Shown here: positions 18,540-26,866 of the stretch, piece by piece
Position numbering within the stretch: the stretch's first letter is position 1
Layout of the letters: every line of letters begins with the position of its first letter
NCBI GenBank assembly: GCA_016717115.1
Contig: JADKGE010000009.1
Coordinates: 78,469-142,468, forward strand
Origin: Actinomycetota bacterium
GTDB lineage: Bacteria > Actinomycetota > Actinomycetes > S36-B12
Length of the DNA: 64,000 bases
Reading direction: 5' to 3'
Program-made: the position numbers and the translations under genes
Notes under the pieces: model-generated
What the model was told of the DNA's origin: nothing
Seen by the model: only the letters and a program-made list of their open reading frames with translations
Databases searched by the model: none

Positions 18540-19772
18540 CACCTGGGCCATGATCGACCGGGCCGTCCGCAGGTCCGCGGCGACGACCGTCACCTCGGCC
18601 AGCTCGGTGGCGAAGACCGCATCAGGCCCGCGCACGTCCTCGCCGATCTCGGCGTGGATGTCGACGATGACGGTCGGGCCCGAGGTTCGCGGCTGGTTGT
18701 CGAAGGGCAGCGCGGCCAGGCGTCCCGAGGACGGGGCATAGATGAGCCGGTCGACCACGGCGCAGCGCGGCTTGCGGCTCGGCCGCGCGTTCGGCGGGAG
18801 GCCGAGGCAGTTGCGCAACTGAGCCTCGACCAGGTCGACGTCCCACACGGCCCGGACGTACTCGTGGATGCGGCCTCCGCCCATGCGGGCGTTCACCTCT
18901 ACGACGCGCGGACCGTGGCTGGTGCACTTGCCCTCGATGTGCAGCACACCGCGATCGAGTCCGAAGGCGTGGGCCGTCGTGACGGCGAGATCGACCAGCC
19001 GCGCGACCGCCTTCCGATCGTGATCGGGCGGGCAGTGCAGGCCGGTCTCCTGGAACGACGGCTCCGCGGTGGGCCAGTTCTGCGAGACGCTGGAGAACAG
19101 GCAGCGGCCCTCGTGCATCACGAGGTCGACGTCGAACTCCACTCCGTCGAGGTACTCCTCGACGAGGAGGTCGTTGCCGGCGCGGAACATGAAGTCGTGC
19201 CCGGATCCCACCTCCTGTCGCGCGAGGGAGTACACGTCGGGTAGTGACTCGGGCGTGTCCACGCGGAGGCACCCGACCGCGCCAGCGCCGAACTCGGGCT
19301 TCACGACGGCGGGGAAGCCGACGTATGCGGAGGCCGCGAAGAGCTCGTCGAGCGATCGGACGCGGCGGGCCTTGGGCGTCGGCAGCCCCAGTTGCGTCGA
19401 CAGCTCGCGGGTGCGCACCTTGCTGCGCGCGGCGTCGACCGCCTCGACCGGATTGGTGGGCAGACCGAGTGACGTTGCCACCCGCGCGGCCACCCCGACA
19501 CTGAACTCCCAGAACGTGAGAATCCCGTCGGGCGCGATGCCGGCCTGAGCGAGCGCCGCCAGGATGGCGGCGGCGTCGTCGTCCGGATCCCCGGTCACTG
19601 CCACGGGGAGGAACGCCGCCGCGATGCCCTCCTGCGCCAGCGACTGCGACCAGTGCCCGGCCTCGTCGAGGATGACCAGTCGTGCGCCGAGCTCGGCCAT
19701 GCGCACGTGGATCGGACGCTTGCCCTCGTAGCCACCGCTGATCACGGCGACGACGGATCCGTCGACGCTCAT
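18504..19772 (-). CDS. ATP-grasp ligase (carnosine-synthase-like)
   Basis: The 422-aa protein has an N-terminal Rossmann-like pre-ATP domain (about 1-110, VVAVISGGYEGKRPI), then an ATP-grasp fold. The fold contains the lysine strand FPAVVKPEFGAGAVGCLRV, VEEYLDGVEFDVDLVM, and the Mg/ATP-binding HIEGKCTSHGPRVVEVNARMGGG. The C-terminal 90 residues resemble the carnosine-synthase/L-amino-acid ligase group. The likely reaction is ATP-dependent carboxylate-amine ligation, for example dipeptide or pseudopeptide formation; substrates are unknown. The start ATG overlaps the stop of the upstream MFS gene (ATGA), so a biosynthesis-export pair is plausible. Confidence 0.85.
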   Translation of the reverse strand: MSVDGSVVAVISGGYEGKRPIHVRMAELGARLVILDEAGHWSQSLAQEGIAAAFLPVAVTGDPDDDAAAILAALAQAGIAPDGILTFWEFSVGVAARVATSLGLPTNPVEAVDAARSKVRTRELSTQLGLPTPKARRVRSLDELFAASAYVGFPAVVKPEFGAGAVGCLRVDTPESLPDVYSLARQEVGSGHDFMFRAGNDLLVEEYLDGVEFDVDLVMHEGRCLFSSVSQNWPTAEPSFQETGLHCPPDHDRKAVARLVDLAVTTAHAFGLDRGVLHIEGKCTSHGPRVVEVNARMGGGRIHEYVRAVWDVDLVEAQLRNCLGLPPNARPSRKPRCAVVDRLIYAPSSGRLAALPFDNQPRTSGPTVIVDIHAEIGEDVRGPDAVFATELAEVTVVAADLRTARSIMAQVLREPPLIRPLP

Positions 19773-21442
19773 CGGCTCTGGTACCGAGGATCGTCGACCA
19801 GCGGTCGATCCTCGTCCCTGGTGCCGCGATGGTCGGGCACGGCGGACAGCACCGACCTCATGGCCGGCGCCGCCTCGAGCGCCGCGATGAGGACGTCGCC
19901 CTCCGTGCGCATGAGCGTGCTCTGCTCTGTGGTGGTGACGGTCGCGTTGCGCGGTGCGTTGTCGAGCAATCCACGCTCGCCGAAATACTCCCCGGGACCA
20001 AGGCGGACGACCTCGTGACCGTCCCGGTGGACGAGGACCTGACCGCTCATCACGACGTAGAACGCGTGCGCCGGGGCGCCCTGGGCGACGACATCGACCC
20101 CGGGGGGCAGCGGGCAGACCTGGGACGCGGCGGCCAGCTCCTCGATGACCATGCGGGGCGCCCCTGCCGCAAGCGGGAGTGTCGCGAAGATCGCGACGCG
20201 CGATGCCAGCACCTCCGTGCGCTGCCGGCTCAGGGCGTTGAGCCCGCGCAGGCCCGCGAGGCTCAGCAGTGTCACGAGGAGCGTGGCCAGTCCGAGCACC
20301 ACCAGACTGGTGCGCAGCGACGAGCGGTCGATGAGGAGCGGGGCCAGAAGGGCGCCGGACACCATGGCGGCGACGGCCATCGAGTCGTAGATCCCCATCA
20401 CCCGGCCCAGCGCCTCGTTCGGGACGATGCGGGCGAGCGTCGTCTCGACCACCACCTCGCACGCCACCAGACCGAGACCTCCGATGACGGTGACGACGAG
20501 CGCGAGGACGAGACCGCTGACTCCGGCGTACGCCAGCTGGGTGGCGCAGAACACCGCCCCCGTGGCGACCGCGATGCCCGACACCTTGGGGCTCGTCGAC
20601 AGCCGGGCATTGACGAGGATGCTGAGGAGGCCGCCCACGCCGGCAGCCGCGAGCAGGTAGCCGTAGCCCGACGCGCCCAGATCCAGCACGTCCTGGACGT
20701 AGAGCACCAGTTGCACCGTCTGGGCCCCGTAAGTGAGCTCGGCCATCGCAATGATAACGAACAGCGGCACCACGAATCCCGTGTGCCGCACCGTCCGTAT
20801 CCCGTGGCTGAGCTCGGCGCGGGCGCCGCCGCCCGCCGCTCCCGTCGACGGGGTGGAGCGCTGGTGCAGCAGCGAGATGAGCACCGCCGAGACCACGAAG
20901 GTCGCGCCGTTGACGACGAAGGCCACCCAGCTCGGCGCGATCGTCAGCAGGACCGCCCCGATGGCCGGCCCGACGATCACGCCGAGATCCTGCACCGTGT
21001 GGAGGAGGGCGTTCGCCGGCCCCAGGCGGGTCTCGCCGACCATCCTCGGCAGCATCGCCATGGTGGCCGGACGCTCGGCCGTGCCGGCGGCCGAGGCGAG
21101 CACGGTGAGCCCGATGACGACCACGATCGGACCACCGGCCGCGACCACGGCGGCCAAGGCGAACATGGCAGCGGCGCGCAGGGCGTCACCGGCGATGAGG
21201 ACGGAGCGCTTGTTGTAGCGGTCGGCGATCACGCCGCCGATCGGGGCGAGGAGCACGTAGGGCAGCAGCCGGCAGATCGTGGCGGCCCCCACCCAGGCCG
21301 CCGATTCCGTTGCGATGTAGACGTAAGCAAGCAGTGCGGCGTTGTAGAGCCAGTTGCCGAGCTGCGACGCGGCGCTGGCAGTGATGAGCAGTCGGGCGTC
21401 GCGGATAGCCAGGACGCTGCGGTAGGCGCCTGCGGAGGCCAT
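19769..21442 (-). CDS. MFS transporter fused to cyclic-nucleotide-binding domain
   Basis: A 557-aa fusion. Residues about 10-405 form an MFS_3-type transporter with about twelve segments and the loop motif GGVIADRYNKRS. Residues about 420-545 form a cNMP-binding (CAP-ED) domain: PLPPGVDVVAQGAPAHAFYVVMSGQVLVHRDG, the phosphate-cassette-like region GPGEYFGERGLLDNAPRNATVTT, and a following helix. The cassette retains Gly-Glu and Arg, so ligand binding is plausible. This suggests allosteric control of transport by a cyclic nucleotide or a related ligand. It is coupled to the ATP-grasp ligase gene by a 4-bp overlap. Confidence 0.9.
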   Translation of the reverse strand: MASAGAYRSVLAIRDARLLITASAASQLGNWLYNAALLAYVYIATESAAWVGAATICRLLPYVLLAPIGGVIADRYNKRSVLIAGDALRAAAMFALAAVVAAGGPIVVVIGLTVLASAAGTAERPATMAMLPRMVGETRLGPANALLHTVQDLGVIVGPAIGAVLLTIAPSWVAFVVNGATFVVSAVLISLLHQRSTPSTGAAGGGARAELSHGIRTVRHTGFVVPLFVIIAMAELTYGAQTVQLVLYVQDVLDLGASGYGYLLAAAGVGGLLSILVNARLSTSPKVSGIAVATGAVFCATQLAYAGVSGLVLALVVTVIGGLGLVACEVVVETTLARIVPNEALGRVMGIYDSMAVAAMVSGALLAPLLIDRSSLRTSLVVLGLATLLVTLLSLAGLRGLNALSRQRTEVLASRVAIFATLPLAAGAPRMVIEELAAASQVCPLPPGVDVVAQGAPAHAFYVVMSGQVLVHRDGHEVVRLGPGEYFGERGLLDNAPRNATVTTTEQSTLMRTEGDVLIAALEAAPAMRSVLSAVPDHRGTRDEDRPLVDDPRYQSR

Positions 21443-21563
21443 GGATCAGCAGCGTAGTTGCCGCACCGGCACGGCAGTGGATTTCGGACAAAATGGTCAA
21501 GTACGGTGTCCCTGCGGATCCGCCCGGGTCGGCGGACGTGAGCATGCCCGCGGTGGAGGTCTC

Positions 21564-22028
21564 GTGGAGGTCAAGGAGCTCGGTCATCTGGTGCTCTACG
21601 TGCGCGACCTAGGCGCATCGGTCCGGTTCTACCGCGACGTGCTCGGCTGGCGGATCATCCTGGGTGGCGACGACGCGCTACCGTTCCGGGCCGCCGGCTT
21701 CTCCGCGCCCTCCGGCCGGACGCATCACGAACTGCTGCTCATCGAGGTCGGGCCGGATGCCGCTTCGCTTCCCGCAGGACGACGCGTCGGGCTCTACCAC
21801 TTCGGGCTGAAGGTCGGCGACAGCGACGACGAGCTGCGCGAGGCGCTGGCCACGCTGCAGGCGAACGGCGTCACGATCCTCGGCGCGAGCGACCACACGG
21901 TCACCCACAGCCTCTACATCGCGGACCCCGACGGCAACGAGATCGAGCTGTACATCGACGTTCCCGGAGTCGACTGGCGCAACGACCCGACGCTGATCGG
22001 TGCTCCCATCAAGCCGCTGGTCCTGTAG
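21564..22028 (+). CDS. VOC (glyoxalase/extradiol dioxygenase fold) protein
   Basis: The 154-aa protein starts at GTG 21564 behind GGAGGT. It has paired beta-alpha-beta-beta-beta modules starting KELGHLVLYVRDLGASVRFYRDVLGWR, with putative metal ligands His (LGHLVLY), His (GLYHFGLKV) and Glu (GNEIELYID). The DPDGNEIELY motif is typical of catechol-2,3-dioxygenase and glyoxalase-like proteins. The specific substrate is not predictable. The next gene follows 29 bp downstream and may be cotranscribed. Confidence 0.85.
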   Translation: MEVKELGHLVLYVRDLGASVRFYRDVLGWRIILGGDDALPFRAAGFSAPSGRTHHELLLIEVGPDAASLPAGRRVGLYHFGLKVGDSDDELREALATLQANGVTILGASDHTVTHSLYIADPDGNEIELYIDVPGVDWRNDPTLIGAPIKPLVL

Positions 22029-22057
22029 AGGCCCGTACCCCGAGGCAGGAGCAGGCG

Positions 22058-22453
22058 ATGGGCGTCTTCACGACGAATGAGATCGAGTACCTCCGCACGC
22101 AGCGGATGGCCAGGCTGGCCACCGCGTCGCCGACCGGTCAACCCGACGTGGCCGCCGTCACGTTCGGCGTCGATGGGGACGACATCGTCAGCGGCGGCTA
22201 CGACATCACCAAGACGGTGCGATACGGCAACCTGACGCGCAATCCGCGAGCGGTCATCGTGATCGACGATCTCGCGTCGGTCGACCCCTGGACGCCACGC
22301 GGCATCAAGGTGCGGGGGGCGGCAGCGATCGAAGAACACGCGAGTGGCCTGCGGATCCGGATCCGGCCCGAGGTGATCTGGAGCTGGGGACTCAACGCCG
22401 ACGGGGAGAAGCGATTCCTCGGCGTCGAGCGCCGCGAGGTGGGCACTGCGTAG
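22058..22453 (+). CDS. PPOX-class F420-dependent oxidoreductase
   Basis: The 131-aa split-barrel protein has the pattern of actinobacterial PPOX-class F420 enzymes: FTTNEIEYLRTQRMARLATASPTGQPDVAAVTF, then SGGYDITKTVRYGNLTRNPRAVIVIDDL and RGIKVRGAAAI. Family members bind F420 (or sometimes FMN, or heme) and reduce small electrophilic substrates. Presence implies that the organism makes F420. It has its own SD (GAGCAGGCGATG region) and lies 29 bp after the VOC gene. Confidence 0.87.
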   Translation: MGVFTTNEIEYLRTQRMARLATASPTGQPDVAAVTFGVDGDDIVSGGYDITKTVRYGNLTRNPRAVIVIDDLASVDPWTPRGIKVRGAAAIEEHASGLRIRIRPEVIWSWGLNADGEKRFLGVERREVGTA

Positions 22454-22485
22454 CGAAAGGTGACGATCTGCGGGACAGTTGACGC

Positions 22486-24840
22486 GTGGGTGGCGGGAGC
22501 AGGTTGGCGAAACGCCACTGGCGCGTGGCGGGCTTGGTCGCGTCGATGCTGCTCATCGCGGCCGTCGACCTTCTCGTCCCCGACACGTTCCTCATCCCCT
22601 TCCTCGCGATTCCGGTGGTGGCGTCCGCACTGCTCGGCGATGCCCGCCTGACGGCCTGGATCGGTGCGGTCGCCGTCGCCTTGTTTGTCGTGGTCGGGCT
22701 CAGCCACGGGTTCCTCGTGGACGGCGGCCGCTGGCTCCACCTCGCGATGCTGCTGGCCACATGGGCGATGTCGATCATCGTCGCCCACCTCATCGGCGGC
22801 TGGCGCAAGCGGCTGGAGGATCGGGAGGACGAGTACCGCCTGATGGCGGAGAACGCCTCGGACATCGTGGCCCGCGTCACCGTCGATGGAACTCTCGAGT
22901 GGATCTCCCCGTCCGTGGCCACCGTGCTCGGCTGGGAACCGGGCCCCCTGATCGGCACTCAGCCGTGGGACCTCGTCCATCCGGACGACCGCGACGCGGT
23001 CATGCGAAGCCTGGCCGAGGCGGCACTGTCGAGCGACGAGCCGCCGCGCGTCCTCGCGCGGTTCGCCACGGCGGACGGGACGTACGCATGGCTGTCCGCC
23101 GCGTCGCGGCAGTCCCCCGCAGGTCGCTTCATTGTCAGCTTCCGCAGGGTGGACGACGAGGTCCACGCGCAGCAGGCGCTGGCGGACTCGGAGAAGCGCT
23201 ACCGGCTGCTCGCCGAGAATGCCATGGACATGGTGTTCTCCCTTGACACCCGCGCGATCATCCAGTGGGTGTCCCCATCCGCCACGGTGATGCTGGGCTA
23301 TGAGACGCAGGAGCTCGAGGGCAAGTTCGGGAGTGTGCTCATCGCCCCGGAGGATCTCCCCACGCTGCTCGACGCATCGACCGAGGCGCGGGCCGGGAGG
23401 CCGAGCGCCTGCCGCATCCGGATGGTCAGGAAGTCGGGTGACCTCCGGTGGGTGGAGGCCACGCCCCGGGGTCTCTACGACGACATGGGCACCTTGGTGG
23501 GCGGCGTCATCGGCGTGCGAGACGTCGAGATGGAGATGGAGGCGCGTGAAGCCCTTCAGCACGAGCTGGCGTTCGATGCTCTCACTGGCTTGGCGAACCG
23601 CTCGCTTGCGATCGGCCGGATCAGCGACATCCTGGCGACGCGCGGTGAGAGGGGCTGGGCGTTGCTCTGCGTGGGCGTTCATGGGATGACCCTGATCAAC
23701 CACGCCTACACCCACGTGGCGGGCGACGAGGTGCTGAGGACCGTTGCCGAGCGGCTGGTCGCGGCGGCCGGAGCCACCGACCGAGTGGCGCGGATCGCCG
23801 GCGACGAGTTCGTCGTCCTCCTCAGCGACATCGTGACGCCCACGGACGCTGCGAGCGCGGCGGACCGCATCCTGGCTGCGGTTCGTGGCCCGGTGGACAT
23901 CGACGACGCGGTGGTCGACATCACCGGCTACGCCGGCATTGCCGTGGCCACCGGAACCGATGCCGAGCACCTGCTGCGCGACGCGACCGCGGCGATGCGG
24001 CAGGCGGGTGCCAAGGGAACCGACCGCTGGGACTTCCTGGACGGCAACGTCGGCGCGGAGACCCGGCAGGCGCTGGCGGTCGAGGCCGCTCTTCGCGAGG
24101 CGCTCGGCGCGGGGCGGATCGTGCCGTGGTTCATGCCCGTGGTGTCGTTGGCTGACGGCACCGTGCAGGGCTATGAGGCGCTGGCGCGGTGGATTCTCGA
24201 GGATGGGTCGGTGCGACTGCCGGTCGACTTCCTCGACGTGGCGGAGCGCACCGGTCTCGTGCTGGCGATCGACCGCATCGTCCTGGGCCTGTCGCTCGAG
24301 GCGGTCACCGCGATGCCGGTCGGGACGCACGTCGGCGTGAACGTGTCCGCGGCGACCTTGTCCAGCGGGACACTCGTGGAATGGCTCCGCGGCGAGCTCG
24401 ATCGCACGGGTGCCGACGCGACTCGGGTGCACCTCGAGGTCACGGAGACCGCCCTGTTCGACGTGACCGATCGAGTGAAGGAGACGATGGCATCGGTCGC
24501 CGCCATCGGCATCTCCTGGTGGGTCGACGACTTCGGCACCGGCTTCTCCTCGATCAGCCACCTGCGCGACCTCCCAGTCACGGGACTCAAGCTCGACCAG
24601 ACCTTCACCGCCGGCCTCACACTGGTGGACAACCAGATATCTCAGCTGTCCCAGGGCCTGGTCGGCTTGGCTCAGGGCCTTGGACTCTCGACGGTGGCCG
24701 AAGGTGTGGAAACACTCGAACAGGCGCAGGTGCTGGCCGCCCAGGGTTGGCAGATGGGCCAGGGCTGGCTGTTCGGCAAGGCGGCACCCCTGGCCGCGCT
24801 CCGCGCCGCGACCGTCGATTCGGCGGGTGCCGCAGGCTAG
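22486..24840 (+). CDS. Membrane PAS-PAS-GGDEF(degenerate)-EAL protein
   Basis: A 784-aa protein with a GTG start. Four or five N-terminal hydrophobic helices (about 11-100) anchor it in the membrane. PAS domains follow at about 110-225 (EYRLMAENASDIVARV) and 235-355 (RYRLLAENAMDMVFSL). The GGDEF-like domain (about 360-515) is degenerate: the active-site loop reads RIAGDEF, and the metal site usually D.D.FK.IND reads VGVHGMTLINHAYTH. It probably cannot make c-di-GMP but might bind GTP. The EAL domain (about 525-775) keeps EALARW, NVSAATL, EVTETAL, DDFGTGFSS, KLDQTF and AEGVET, so it is a likely c-di-GMP phosphodiesterase. Confidence 0.92.
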   Translation: MGGGSRLAKRHWRVAGLVASMLLIAAVDLLVPDTFLIPFLAIPVVASALLGDARLTAWIGAVAVALFVVVGLSHGFLVDGGRWLHLAMLLATWAMSIIVAHLIGGWRKRLEDREDEYRLMAENASDIVARVTVDGTLEWISPSVATVLGWEPGPLIGTQPWDLVHPDDRDAVMRSLAEAALSSDEPPRVLARFATADGTYAWLSAASRQSPAGRFIVSFRRVDDEVHAQQALADSEKRYRLLAENAMDMVFSLDTRAIIQWVSPSATVMLGYETQELEGKFGSVLIAPEDLPTLLDASTEARAGRPSACRIRMVRKSGDLRWVEATPRGLYDDMGTLVGGVIGVRDVEMEMEAREALQHELAFDALTGLANRSLAIGRISDILATRGERGWALLCVGVHGMTLINHAYTHVAGDEVLRTVAERLVAAAGATDRVARIAGDEFVVLLSDIVTPTDAASAADRILAAVRGPVDIDDAVVDITGYAGIAVATGTDAEHLLRDATAAMRQAGAKGTDRWDFLDGNVGAETRQALAVEAALREALGAGRIVPWFMPVVSLADGTVQGYEALARWILEDGSVRLPVDFLDVAERTGLVLAIDRIVLGLSLEAVTAMPVGTHVGVNVSAATLSSGTLVEWLRGELDRTGADATRVHLEVTETALFDVTDRVKETMASVAAIGISWWVDDFGTGFSSISHLRDLPVTGLKLDQTFTAGLTLVDNQISQLSQGLVGLAQGLGLSTVAEGVETLEQAQVLAAQGWQMGQGWLFGKAAPLAALRAATVDSAGAAG

Positions 24841-24877
24841 GGTCGTCGGCACGGGGAACCTGACGTGGAGGACTGAC

Positions 24878-25855
24878 GTGGAGTACACGCATCTGGGTCG
24901 CAGTGGCCTGTCGGTCAGCAGGCTGTGCCTGGGAACGATGAACTTCGGTCCGGTGACGAGCCAGCCGGACGCGGACGTGATCATGGACCACGCGCACGCC
25001 TGCGGCATCAACTTCTTCGACACCGCGAACGTGTACGGGTGGGACGACAAGGGCCTCACCGAGCGGATCATCGGCGACTGGTTCGCCCGCGGCGACGGCC
25101 GCCGCGAGCGCACGGTGCTCGCGACCAAGCTCTACGGGGACATGGGCACGTGGCCGAACGACGGCAAGCTCTCCGCGCTCAACATCCGGCGGGCGTGCGA
25201 TGCGTCCCTCGCCCGGCTCAAGACCGACTACATCGACCTCTACCAGATGCATCACATCGACCGCGCGACCCCATGGGACGAGATCTGGGAGGCCATGGCG
25301 GTCCTTCGCCAGCAGGGCAAGATCCTGTACGTCGGCTCGTCCAATTTCGCCGGATGGCACATTGCGCAGGGCCAGGAGGCAGCGCGTCGCCGCGGACAGC
25401 TCGGCCTGGTCGCGGAGCAGTCGATCTACAACCTCGTGGAGCGCACGGTCGAGCTCGAGGTGCTGCCGGCCGCGCAGGCCTACGGTCTGGGGGTCATCCC
25501 GTGGTCGCCGCTGCACGGCGGACTCCTCGGCGGGATCCTGCGCAAGCAGGCCGACGGCACGGCCAGCCGCAGCAATGCGGGCCGGGCGGCCGACTCCCTC
25601 GAGATCCATCGAGGTGCGATCGAGCAATGGGAGGCGTTCTGCGACGAGCGTGGCGAGGCACCCGGTGACGTCGCCCTCGCGTGGCTCCTCCACCAGCCCG
25701 CCGTCACCGCGCCGATCGTCGGCCCCCGCACGGTCGACCAGCTCGACGGAGCGCTGCGGGCCCTGGACATCACGCTCGACGAGGCGGCGCTGGCCCGCAT
25801 CGACGAGATCTTCCCGGGGCCGGGAGGTACGGCACCCGAGGCGTACGCGTGGTGA
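24878..25855 (+). CDS. Aldo/keto reductase
   Basis: The 325-aa protein has its GTG start six bases after GGAGG. It is a typical AKR TIM barrel: EYTHLGRSGLSVSRLCLGTMNFG at the N terminus, catalytic residues in NFFDTANVYG (Asp, Tyr), LATKLYG (Lys) and MHHID (His), and the NADPH-binding GSSNFAGWHI, AEQSIYNLVER and VTAPIVGPRTVDQLDGAL segments. It is closest in pattern to the bacterial YajO/Tas-like group. An NADPH-dependent carbonyl reductase of unknown substrate. The stop overlaps the next gene's GTG (GTGA). Confidence 0.92.
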   Translation: MEYTHLGRSGLSVSRLCLGTMNFGPVTSQPDADVIMDHAHACGINFFDTANVYGWDDKGLTERIIGDWFARGDGRRERTVLATKLYGDMGTWPNDGKLSALNIRRACDASLARLKTDYIDLYQMHHIDRATPWDEIWEAMAVLRQQGKILYVGSSNFAGWHIAQGQEAARRRGQLGLVAEQSIYNLVERTVELEVLPAAQAYGLGVIPWSPLHGGLLGGILRKQADGTASRSNAGRAADSLEIHRGAIEQWEAFCDERGEAPGDVALAWLLHQPAVTAPIVGPRTVDQLDGALRALDITLDEAALARIDEIFPGPGGTAPEAYAW

Positions 25856-26214
25856 CGTCGCCGGAGGTCGATGCCTACCTCGCCTCGGCACCGGAGCCGC
25901 AGCGATCGACGCTGACCACGCTGCGGGCGACCCTTGCGGCGCTCCTGCCCGAAGCCGAGGAGGGGATCTCCTACGGGCTGCCGGCGTTCAAGGTGAACGG
26001 GAAGGGCGTCGCCGGGTACGGGTACTACGCCGGCCACTGCACCTACGTGCCGATGAGCGGCAGCGTCACCGCCGAGCTGGCCGCCGAGCTCGCGGACTAC
26101 ACGACGACGAAGGGCGCAGTCTCGTTCGCGGTCGACGAGCCGTTGCCGGCCGACCTCGTAAAGAGGCTGGTCGATGCACGCCTCGCGGAGATCGACCGGT
26201 CGAAGAGACGGTGA
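25852..26214 (+). CDS. DUF1801 domain protein
   Basis: The 120-aa protein starts at GTG 25852, overlapping the aldo/keto reductase stop. It has the DUF1801/YdhG-like pattern: EVDAYLASAPEPQRSTLTTLRATL, the glycine-rich EAEEGISYGLPAFKVNGKGVAGYGYYAGHCTYVPMSG centre, and a C-terminal helix-rich KGAVSFAVDEPLPADLVKRLVDARLAEI. The family fold resembles iron-chaperone-like proteins, but no activity is established. Translation is likely coupled to the neighbour. Confidence 0.85.
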   Translation: MTSPEVDAYLASAPEPQRSTLTTLRATLAALLPEAEEGISYGLPAFKVNGKGVAGYGYYAGHCTYVPMSGSVTAELAAELADYTTTKGAVSFAVDEPLPADLVKRLVDARLAEIDRSKRR

Positions 26215-26215
26215 C

Positions 26216-26794
26216 GTGACGGCTTCCCTGCCGCCGATCCTTCGTGGACCTCGGCTCGACCTGGTGCTCGTGACGGTCGAGCAGGTCCTGAGCCGCGACG
26301 GCACGGTCGACCCGGTGCCGCTCGGGTTCGACGATCCCCACGACGTGCTGCACCCCGATCGGTCGCCCCTGGCCTTCCGCATCGAGCAGTTGCGCCGTGA
26401 CCCCACGGTCAATCCCTGGCTGCTACGGGTCGCGGTCCTCCGCTCTCCGGCACCGGTGATCGTCGGCCTCGGCAACTTCCACGATCGGCCGGACGCGCGG
26501 GGCATGGTGGAGATCGGGTATCGCGTGCTCCCCGCCCACCGGGGTCGGGGCTTCGGCCGGGAGATCGCGACGACGATGTGGTCCGGGGCGGCTGCGTGCC
26601 CGGACGTGCACTGGCTGCGCGCCAGCGTGCGTCCCGACAACGCCCCGTCGCTGGCGATCATCCGAGGGGCGGGCTTCGTCAAGGTAGGGGAGCAGGATGA
26701 CCCGCAGGACGGTCTGGAGTGGGTGTTCGAGCTCCCGGCCCGGGACTTTGGCCCCGAATCGCGGGGACGATCGGGTATTGCGACAGAAGCGTGA
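26216..26794 (+). CDS. GNAT-family N-acetyltransferase
   Basis: The 192-aa protein starts at GTG 26216, one base after the preceding stop. The acetyl-CoA-binding motif A is clear (EIGYRVLPAHRGRGFGREIATTMWS, containing the R/QxxGxG/A loop), followed by WLRASVRPDNAPSLAIIRGAGFVKVG. The architecture resembles RimJ/RimL-like acetyltransferases that act on amino groups of proteins or small molecules. Substrate unknown. It is third in a small coupled set with the aldo/keto reductase and DUF1801 genes. Confidence 0.85.
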   Translation: MTASLPPILRGPRLDLVLVTVEQVLSRDGTVDPVPLGFDDPHDVLHPDRSPLAFRIEQLRRDPTVNPWLLRVAVLRSPAPVIVGLGNFHDRPDARGMVEIGYRVLPAHRGRGFGREIATTMWSGAAACPDVHWLRASVRPDNAPSLAIIRGAGFVKVGEQDDPQDGLEWVFELPARDFGPESRGRSGIATEA

Positions 26795-26866
26795 CCTAAC
26801 GGGGGACGTCTCCGCAGGCCACGCACCCACCTCGCCGGATAACTTCGGCGGGGAAGGGTGGAGCCG

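Noticed and set aside
22198..25128. 976-codon minus-strand open frame
   Set aside because: It crosses three real plus-strand genes (PPOX, GGDEF-EAL, aldo/keto reductase) and has no recognisable motif, so it is a shadow.
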